Shown here piece after piece: positions 50,062-55,919 of a DNA stretch of 55,919 nucleotides. The position numbers and the translations under genes are program-made. Origin of the DNA: an uncultured Acidobacteriota bacterium (GTDB lineage: Bacteria > Acidobacteriota > Blastocatellia > Pyrinomonadales > Pyrinomonadaceae); assembly GCA_902826795.1 (NCBI GenBank), contig CADEGD010000007.1, positions 1-55,919 of the forward strand, written 5' to 3'. The notes beneath the pieces are model-generated. The model made no database searches, was not told the DNA's origin, and saw only the letters and a program-made list of their open reading frames with translations. Position 1 is the stretch's first letter; each line of letters opens with the position of its first letter.

Positions 50062-50988
50062 ATGAGATCTTTGTTGTCAGTATTATTGACTACTATTTTG
50101 CTAGCGGCGGCCGTCATCGCGCAAGAAGATGCGGCTCCCGCAAAAGCCTCGCCTGAAAAACCGAAGCCCGACGTTGCCGACGGAAAATACGGCACGCTCG
50201 AACGCAACGTATTCGACCTCTGGACGCCGAAGGCGAAAAAGCCGTCGCCGCTCGTCGTGTACATTCACGGCGGCGGATTTGTGAACGGCGACAAAGGAAA
50301 TCTTTCACCTGTTCTCCTTAAACGACTTCTCGACAACGGCATCGCCGTGATGGCGATCAACTACAGCCTGATGCCGCAGCATGTGTATCCGCAGGCTTTT
50401 AATGATTCCGCGAGGGCTATTCAGTTTGCGAGATCGAACGCCAAGGCGTGGAACCTCGACAAGTCGAAGGTCTCGGCGATGGGAAGTTCCGCGGGCGGCT
50501 TGACATCGCTCTGGATCGGTTTCCACGACGAGATGGCCGATCCGAAATCGGAAGATCCGGTTCTTCGCGAATCTACGCGGCTGAGTTCGATGGCGGTTTG
50601 GGCGGCGCAAACGACGCTGGTTGCGGATGTCGTCGCCGCGAAAGTCGGGCCGGTGACGCTGAAACACAGTTTTTACAACGGAAAACTTTTCGGAATGAAA
50701 CAGGCGGAGATGGAATCGGAGAAGGGCAAGCTGCTTACGCGAGAGGCCTCGCCGCTTTCTTATCTGACGAAAGACGATCCGCCGGTTTGGGCGATCTACA
50801 GCGTGACCGATAAACCGCAAACGGACGAAACGACCGTCAGCGACGCGATCCATCATCCGAATTTCGGCAAGGTCATGAAAGAGGAGATGGACAAGCTCAA
50901 GATCGAATGCCGGCTACGCCACCGCAGCGACGGAAAAACGATCAACGACGATGTCGTCAACTTTTTCATCAAACATTTCAAGGGATAA
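50062..50988 (+). CDS. Secreted alpha/beta hydrolase (esterase, HSL-like)
   Basis: 308 residues. The ATG directly follows the stop of the preceding gene; GGAGG lies 14 bases upstream. Signal peptide 1-20, oxyanion motif HGGGF (69-73), nucleophile GSSAGG (Ser143), then a late Asp/His (TDKPQTDE, IHHPNF). It probably takes off acyl or feruloyl-type groups from the same polysaccharide or oligosaccharides. Confidence 0.88.
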   Translation: MRSLLSVLLTTILLAAAVIAQEDAAPAKASPEKPKPDVADGKYGTLERNVFDLWTPKAKKPSPLVVYIHGGGFVNGDKGNLSPVLLKRLLDNGIAVMAINYSLMPQHVYPQAFNDSARAIQFARSNAKAWNLDKSKVSAMGSSAGGLTSLWIGFHDEMADPKSEDPVLRESTRLSSMAVWAAQTTLVADVVAAKVGPVTLKHSFYNGKLFGMKQAEMESEKGKLLTREASPLSYLTKDDPPVWAIYSVTDKPQTDETTVSDAIHHPNFGKVMKEEMDKLKIECRLRHRSDGKTINDDVVNFFIKHFKG

Positions 50989-51000
50989 AAAGCTCAACAG

Positions 51001-52986
51001 ATGTACAAGAATTTCTTCAAGACCGTAACGCTGGTGATCGCTCTCTCGATGTCGGCTTTCGCCCAGGATGCTCAAGAACTCGCGGCCGAAAAAGCTGTGA
51101 ATACGAAGCTTAAGGGCGAGCATCCGCTCGTCCAGATCGCAAAGTCGAAGCCATCGTCATTACGTAAGGAACTCGAAGGAGTACATCCACGCGTGTTCAT
51201 GACGCAGAAGGACACCGACGAGCTCAAGGCGAAGGCAAAGTCGCATCCGGAGCTTTGGCAAACGGCGTTGTCGCGCGTTCGGGCATTGACCGCCGAACCC
51301 GCTCCCGCTCCTGCTCAAGGGCGTCGAGTGCAGAACGAGGTCGGGCTTGGCATCGCCGAAGCCGCGTTCACTTACAAGATCACTGGCGACAAAAAATATT
51401 TCGACGCCGCGATGAAATATATCGATGCCGGTATCAGTTACGACGTTTGGGGATATACCTATAACAAGCCGAACGTCGATCTCGCTGCCGGACATCTGCT
51501 TTACGGAATGGGCTGGGGATACGACCTGCTTTACAACGATCTCACACCTGCTCAACGCATGCGCATCAAGGAGAAGCTCGTAAAGCAGGCGAATCTTCTC
51601 CACGAATTCTTTCGCATCAAGAACGGAAAAACCTACGCCTACAGCCAGAACCACACGTTTATCCCGATCTCGGGGCTTGCCGTTACGGCTTATGCCTTGA
51701 TGGATGAAGTTCCCGAAGCAAAGGAATGGGCGGCTACATCGCGTGCCATCTTCGACCGCGTGCTAGCGACCCTAGGCGAGGACGGATACTTCTACGAGAG
51801 CATGGAATACTGGATCTTCTCGATGCCGTGGATCATCCACTACATGGACGCTCACGCGCAGTCGACCGGCGAAGATCTTTACAAAGGGTTGGCCAGCCTC
51901 GAGAACACTCACAAATACATTGCACATATCACGCTGCCGGGCGGCGAGTTTAATTTCGATTACGGCGACATCTACGCCGGGCCGATAACTCGTGCCCGTA
52001 AAGGTAACGATTACGAACGCGAGCGGATCGACGGAAAGTTCCGCACGAACTACAACATCCTCTACAACCTCGCGACGCGTTACGGCAGCGGCGAGGCTCA
52101 GGGCGTCGCCGATTGGGTTAAATCCAAAGGGCAAGTGAACGCGGAAGAAGTGTGGAGCTTCATCTGGTACAACCCAAAGATCAAGCCCGTGTCGATAAAC
52201 GATCAGCCGAAGTATCATTGGTTCAAAGATCACGGCGTCGTCTTCTGGCGGTCGTCATGGGATGACGACGCGACCGCATGGTCTTTCAAGGCCGGCCCGC
52301 CCGAAGGACACGCGGATACGGCAAAGGTCAAGGCATTTCCCGATTGGCGCCTCTCAAGCGGCCACGCGCATCCCGACGCGGGCGGATTTATCATCTGGTC
52401 GAAGGGCCGATACCTAACGGGCGATTCCGGTTACGCCGGAGTGCCCTTGACCGAGCATCACAACACCGTCACCTTTGACGGGCTCGGCCAAGCGAAAGAG
52501 GGTAAAGGCCACGACGCGTTCGCCGGCGTTTCATACGATCTGATGAATCAGATCCGCGTGACGGACGTGAAATTCGACAACGGAAAAGTGACGATCTTCT
52601 CCGATCTCAAGCCTGCATATGAGCCGACGATCGGTGTCGAAAAGTTTACGCGCAAGTTTAGCTTTACGGCTCCAAGCGAATTTGTCGTCGAAGACGAGAT
52701 CAAGACATCTAAGCCGAGAAAGATGGTCTCCTACCTTCATAGTGATACTGAGATCGTAAAAAGCGGGAAAGGCTTCGAATTCGAGCCTGGTACGCCGAGT
52801 CTTCTGGTCGAGCTGATCGAGCCGAGCGGACTCGATGCTGTTATCGAAAAGAATATTCTGACCGCTCCAGGCAGGCCGGGAAGCGTTGATAAGGGTGAGC
52901 TAGAAGACCGTGGAGTCCGGCTTGCAGTATCGCCAAAGTTGCCGATCTCGGACCTGTCGATGAAGACTCGATTGACGATCAAGTAG
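51001..52986 (+). CDS. Heparinase II/III family polysaccharide lyase, second copy
   Basis: 661 residues. Signal peptide 1-22 (SAFAQ). Same layout as the first lyase: toroid with LEGVHPRVFMTQKDTDELK, Asn217-His218 (QNHTFIPI), Tyr265 (YFYESMEYW) and His455 (GHAHPDAGGFIIW), beta-sandwich end. It is shorter in the C-terminal domain than the first copy. The two lyases may act on different linkages or chain lengths. It starts 12 bases after the esterase and ends the operon with a hairpin at 52993-53030. Confidence 0.9.
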   Translation: MYKNFFKTVTLVIALSMSAFAQDAQELAAEKAVNTKLKGEHPLVQIAKSKPSSLRKELEGVHPRVFMTQKDTDELKAKAKSHPELWQTALSRVRALTAEPAPAPAQGRRVQNEVGLGIAEAAFTYKITGDKKYFDAAMKYIDAGISYDVWGYTYNKPNVDLAAGHLLYGMGWGYDLLYNDLTPAQRMRIKEKLVKQANLLHEFFRIKNGKTYAYSQNHTFIPISGLAVTAYALMDEVPEAKEWAATSRAIFDRVLATLGEDGYFYESMEYWIFSMPWIIHYMDAHAQSTGEDLYKGLASLENTHKYIAHITLPGGEFNFDYGDIYAGPITRARKGNDYERERIDGKFRTNYNILYNLATRYGSGEAQGVADWVKSKGQVNAEEVWSFIWYNPKIKPVSINDQPKYHWFKDHGVVFWRSSWDDDATAWSFKAGPPEGHADTAKVKAFPDWRLSSGHAHPDAGGFIIWSKGRYLTGDSGYAGVPLTEHHNTVTFDGLGQAKEGKGHDAFAGVSYDLMNQIRVTDVKFDNGKVTIFSDLKPAYEPTIGVEKFTRKFSFTAPSEFVVEDEIKTSKPRKMVSYLHSDTEIVKSGKGFEFEPGTPSLLVELIEPSGLDAVIEKNILTAPGRPGSVDKGELEDRGVRLAVSPKLPISDLSMKTRLTIK

Positions 52987-52992
52987 ATTGTA

Positions 52993-53030
52993 GGAAAGCC
53001 GTCCAAAGATTTAGTCTCGGACGGCGTTCC
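52993..53030 (+). terminator. Hairpin after the second lyase
   Basis: GCCGTCC (52998-53004) pairs with GGACGGC (53019-53025), extended by GGAA/TTCC around one mismatch. There is no T-run, so it is not a classical terminator. The same GGACGGCG can also pair with CGCCGTCC at 53083-53090, giving a second possible fold. Confidence 0.45.
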
Positions 53031-53156
53031 CTGACAGTAATGGACGCGGCGTGCGATCCGGCGTGGGACCTTGCTTGCGAAGCGCCGTCCGGGCCTCCCA
53101 TCCGATTCGCTTTTATTGGTCGTACTAATTATTTTTCGCTGTCTTACATTTTTGGG

Positions 53157-53184
53157 TTGACAGCGAAATAAATCGAAGTATTAT
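53157..53184 (+). promoter_or_regulatory. Promoter of the ROK regulator gene
   Basis: TTGACA (53157-53162, a perfect -35) and TATTAT (53179-53184, five of six) are 16 bases apart. The operator 53184-53200 begins at its last base, so a bound repressor would block the start near 53191. The leader would be about 130 bases long. Confidence 0.65.
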
Positions 53185-53200
53185 GTCAAAGGCTTTAACA
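53184..53200 (+). promoter_or_regulatory. ROK operator 1
   Basis: TGTCAAAGGCTTTAACA is an inverted repeat matched at all but one pair, with an AAAG-G-CTTT core. It lies across the expected transcription start. Confidence 0.6.
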
Positions 53201-53299
53201 AATTATTACATCGAGAAAAACTTAGTTCACTAAAAGCGTAGCTTATGTTGAGGGCTGCCCTGAAAGACGATATCGGAACGCGATTCTGCTCAAGTAATT

Positions 53300-53316
53300 T
53301 GTCAAAGGTCTAAACA
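53300..53316 (+). promoter_or_regulatory. ROK operator 2
   Basis: TGTCAAAGGTCTAAACA shares the first nine bases and the end ACA with operator 1, and lies 116 bases (about 11 helical turns) farther on, 5 bases before the start codon. It may repress by looping or by blocking elongation. Confidence 0.5.
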
Positions 53317-53321
53317 AAAAA

Positions 53322-54548
53322 TTGCGGAAAATCAACCCGAATAACTTCAAGCTCGCAACTCGCGGAACCTCGCGAGAGATCAATCGCCAGATCGCACTGA
53401 CGCTGATCCGCACGCATCAGCCGGTTTCCAGGGCCGAGCTTTCGCGGCTGATGGAAACCAACCGAGCGAGCGTGACGTTGCTGATCAACGAACTGCTGGA
53501 CGAAGGCTTGGTTCGCGAAGAGGCTCAAAGCGAGCCGAACAAACGCGGCCGTAAGCCGACATCGTTGTTCCTGAATTCGCGCAACTCACTCGCGGTGGCG
53601 GTCGACGTGCGAAAGACGCGGACGTTTCTGATGCTTACGGATTCGACGGGCAATCAAGTAGGCGAAGTGATCAGCTTTCCTACAAAACTCGACCCGGCCG
53701 ATTTTGTTCAATCGTTGGCGTGGCAGGTTAGAAAAGCTCTTGGTGGCAAGCTCGATGCCTCGGCGTGCGGCGGCGTCGGCGTAGTAGTTCCGGGCATGCT
53801 AGATCTGAAGAACGGTACCGTCGTTCACTCGCCGACGCTGAAATGGAGAAACGTCGAGCTTCTCGACCTGATGGAGAAAGAGTTCGGCGATATCGAGATC
53901 CATCTTGAAAACTCAGGCAAGGCCTGTGCTCTTTCGCAGATCTGGTCGGTCCGCGGCGACGGAAGCGGACACAACGACATAGTTTTCGTCAGCGTCTCTG
54001 ACGGCGTTGGCGTAGGGATCGTGGTCAACGGCGAGCTCGTCCGCGGTAGACACAATACCGCGGGCGAGTTTGGCCACGTACCCTTGAGCATCGACGGCCC
54101 GCCGTGCGCGTGCGGTGCGAACGGATGCTGGGAAGCATACATTTCAAATCTTGCGACGCTATCTAGATACTTCGGCACGAATGTCGCCAGCCGAAAGCCG
54201 CAGCCGATCGAACAAGCCGAGTTTACGATCGAAGAGCTGATAGCGAAGGCCCGTGCCAATGACGGTAAAGCATTGACGGCGCTCCAATCGACTGCGCGAT
54301 ATCTCGGCCTCGGCCTCGCGTCGATCATCAACGTTATCGACCCTTCGCGGATCTACATCGGCGGAGAAATTACCGAAGCTTGGGATCTGCTCGAGCCGAC
54401 GGTGCGCGACGCGATAAAGGAACGCGTGTTGAGCACGGAACTGGGCGAGGCGTCGATCCGCGTCGTTCCGGCTATCGAGTTTCCAAGACTGCGGGGAGCC
54501 GCCGCGCTGATCACGGCGCCGGCATTCGCCGCCCCAAAAGTTGCATAA
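53322..54548 (+). CDS. ROK family transcription regulator
   Basis: 408 residues; start TTG (53322), with no ATG before residue 45. N-terminal winged helix (ISRAELSRL-like: VSRAELSRLMETNRASVTLL, about 36-55), then the sugar-binding ASKHA fold: VAVDVRKTRTFLML, EFGHVPLSIDGPPCACGANG (His252, Cys262, Cys264, Cys269 zinc motif), GGEITEAWDL. Such regulators respond to sugars or phospho-sugars. It is placed between the lyase operon and a fourth Oar gene, which it probably also controls. Confidence 0.93.
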   Translation: MRKINPNNFKLATRGTSREINRQIALTLIRTHQPVSRAELSRLMETNRASVTLLINELLDEGLVREEAQSEPNKRGRKPTSLFLNSRNSLAVAVDVRKTRTFLMLTDSTGNQVGEVISFPTKLDPADFVQSLAWQVRKALGGKLDASACGGVGVVVPGMLDLKNGTVVHSPTLKWRNVELLDLMEKEFGDIEIHLENSGKACALSQIWSVRGDGSGHNDIVFVSVSDGVGVGIVVNGELVRGRHNTAGEFGHVPLSIDGPPCACGANGCWEAYISNLATLSRYFGTNVASRKPQPIEQAEFTIEELIAKARANDGKALTALQSTARYLGLGLASIINVIDPSRIYIGGEITEAWDLLEPTVRDAIKERVLSTELGEASIRVVPAIEFPRLRGAAALITAPAFAAPKVA

Positions 54549-54620
54549 GATTTGCCGGAGTTTCGCCGACCCCGGAACCTACCAAGCGGGTAAGTTTTTC
54601 GAGAGAAGGAGAAGACCACA

Positions 54621-55919
54621 ATGAAACTCATGCATACAGCCATCGCTCGACTCGAGCTGATCAGACGCGCCCACAATTTAGGAATACTCGCCGTCTTAGC
54701 GGCTGTACTCATCCTTCCGGCGGTTGTTGCCGCCCAGATCACGACCGCAACCATGGTCGGGACGATCTCCGACCCAGGCGGAGCGGCCGTTCCGAGCGCG
54801 AGCGTCACGGCAAAGAACGTCGATACCGGACTTACCCGCACGGTCACGACCGGCGACGACGGCAGCTTTCGCATCGAGTTCCTCCCCGTCGGCAATTATT
54901 CGCTGGAAGTCACGGCGACATCCGGATTCAAGAAAGCATTTCGCGAAGGCATAGTGCTAACAGTCAACGAGACGGCTCGAATAGACTTTGCCCTCGAAGT
55001 TGGCAGCGTCGATGAACAGGTCACCGTCACGAGTGCCCCGCCTGAGATCAACACTAGCTCCGTAGAATTGGGCAGAACGGTTCAGACGCAGGAAATCGAG
55101 AACCTTCCGCTCGTCGAACGCAACGTCTTTACACTTCTCGATTTGACGCCTGGCGTGCAGTCGAACAACGCCGGGATTGCAACAGCCTCAGCGGCGACCA
55201 GCAATTTGAGCCTCGGATTCCCGGAGCAGCGAACGCTTATCAACGGCGGCACGGACGGAGGAACGGGGTCGGTCAACTATTTCCTCGATGGCGGGACGAA
55301 CATGACCAACCTTCGCAATACTGGCAACATTCTTCCCGCTCCCGATGCGATCCAGGAGTTTCGGGTGCAGACGAATAGCTACAATGCCGAGTATGGACGC
55401 TTTGCAAATGGGGTTGTGAACGTGATCACGAAATCGGGAACGAACCGCTTTCGAGGATCGCTTTACGAATTTATTCGGAATGAAGCGTTTAATGCCAATG
55501 AATGGGGCGCCAACATCGAGAAGGCTCCGTATCGACGGAATCAGTTTGGTGGAACTATCGGCGGTCCGATCATTAAGGATAAGACCTTCTTCTTCTTCTC
55601 CTACGCTGGTCTGCGTCAGATGACCAACACTTTCTTGACAGCTACTCGCGTGCCAACCGCTCTTGAACGAGTTGGCAATTTCTCGGCGTCGTCCGGAACC
55701 GGACCTCGAGATCCGGTGACCAATCAAACGTTCAGTTGCAATGGCGTCCAGCGTGTGATTTGCCCGAACCGAATTGATCCGGTCGCTAGGAGGATCGTTG
55801 ATAACTACATACCGCTTCCCAACTCGACAAATCCGGTAAACGGTCGATTTGAAAGCTGTCAGGGTAACGTTCCGCATCCGTACGATAATGATGAATTCCT
55901 AGAAAAGATCGATCATCAA
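54621..55919 (+). CDS. Oar-type TonB-dependent receptor, 3' end beyond the window
   Basis: 433 codons open to the window end with no stop. ATG at 54621 with GGAGAAG upstream. Signal peptide (LAVLAAVLILPAVVAAQ, ends about 38), carboxypeptidase-regulatory-like domain (MVGTISDPGGAAVPSASVTA), plug with DAIQEFRVQTNSYNAEYGRF and NGVVNVITKSGTNRFRGSLY, beginning of the barrel. It is the fourth of this family here and follows the ROK gene by 72 bases. It has the plug motif (NSYNAEYGRF) in the same form as the receptor at 45237 (STYSAEYGRL), unlike those at 3314 and 19650, so these two are closer relatives. Confidence 0.92.
   Translation, partial: MKLMHTAIARLELIRRAHNLGILAVLAAVLILPAVVAAQITTATMVGTISDPGGAAVPSASVTAKNVDTGLTRTVTTGDDGSFRIEFLPVGNYSLEVTATSGFKKAFREGIVLTVNETARIDFALEVGSVDEQVTVTSAPPEINTSSVELGRTVQTQEIENLPLVERNVFTLLDLTPGVQSNNAGIATASAATSNLSLGFPEQRTLINGGTDGGTGSVNYFLDGGTNMTNLRNTGNILPAPDAIQEFRVQTNSYNAEYGRFANGVVNVITKSGTNRFRGSLYEFIRNEAFNANEWGANIEKAPYRRNQFGGTIGGPIIKDKTFFFFSYAGLRQMTNTFLTATRVPTALERVGNFSASSGTGPRDPVTNQTFSCNGVQRVICPNRIDPVARRIVDNYIPLPNSTNPVNGRFESCQGNVPHPYDNDEFLEKIDHQ

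Larger units (their letters stand above)
52987..53321. other. 335-base region with ROK promoter and operators
   Basis: It holds the end-of-operon hairpin (52993-53030), a good promoter (53157-53184) and two copies of the ROK operator (53184-53200, 53300-53316). No gene is visible. Confidence 0.7.

Noticed and set aside
53064..53079. TGGGACCTTGCTTGCG as a sigma-54 promoter for the ROK gene
   Set aside because: It fits the spacing, but a far better sigma-70 promoter with an operator on it lies 90 bases closer to the gene.
1..55919. CRISPR array, tRNA, rRNA or transposase genes
   Set aside because: No regularly spaced repeats, cloverleaf, rRNA-like sequence or transposase motif was found on either strand.

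Overview
The window looks like chromosomal DNA of an Acidobacteriota bacterium, most likely class Blastocatellia (Pyrinomonadaceae-like). This is inferred from four large Oar-type TonB-dependent receptors, a VWFA protein of the acidobacterial TIGR03436 type, moderate GC content and many SAFAQ/SAQ-type signal peptides. No rRNA, tRNA, CRISPR array, transposase or phage gene is visible.

Layout. 1-6.8 kb: end of a YceI-like gene, a periplasmic D-Ala-D-Ala dipeptidase, a secreted protein and a PilZ-like protein (minus strand), then an Oar receptor. 6.9-19.1 kb: GT4 glycosyltransferase, glycogen debranching enzyme, M50 site-2 protease, c-di-AMP cyclase cdaA with a YbbR partner, an esterase, an O-antigen-ligase-like protein carrying a PDZ-like insert, a serine hydrolase, and nadA with a small ferredoxin. 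19.6-24.8 kb: a second Oar receptor behind a sigma-54-like promoter and a hairpin-rich leader, then a VWFA protein. 25-28.6 kb: an FAD/Fe-S oxidoreductase, an antitoxin with a nonsense-mutated ParE-type toxin, and small genes. 28.6-32.3 kb: a nitric-oxide module (Crp/Fnr regulator; cupin, quinol NO reductase and group III truncated haemoglobin on the opposite strand) with an FNR-type site in front. 32.5-35 kb: a HisH/HisF2/N-acetyl-sugar amidotransferase trio for acetamidino-sugar formation. 35.1-39.6 kb: korA and korB of a 2-oxoacid:ferredoxin oxidoreductase, separated by a 1.4-kb BrnT/BrnA island. 39.6-55.9 kb: a polysaccharide-utilisation-like locus with LacI regulator, heparinase II/III, hexuronate-type MFS transporter, SDR, Oar receptor, CE7-like esterase, second esterase, second heparinase II/III, ROK regulator and a fourth Oar receptor cut by the window edge.

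How the parts fit. The last 16 kb read as one uptake and degradation pathway for an acetylated uronate-containing polysaccharide: receptors bind and import, esterases deacetylate, lyases cut, the MFS protein and SDR handle the released sugar, and two regulators have recognisable promoter/operator sites (GTTAACGTTAAC for LacI; TGTCAAAGGCTTTAACA for ROK). The FAD/Fe-S protein is a plausible electron partner of KorAB, and both it and KorA carry palindromic elements translated in frame. The observations most worth following are these coding palindromes, the PDZ-like insert in the O-antigen-ligase-like protein, the operator-linked polysaccharide locus, and the sigma-54-like promoter plus structured leader before an Oar gene.
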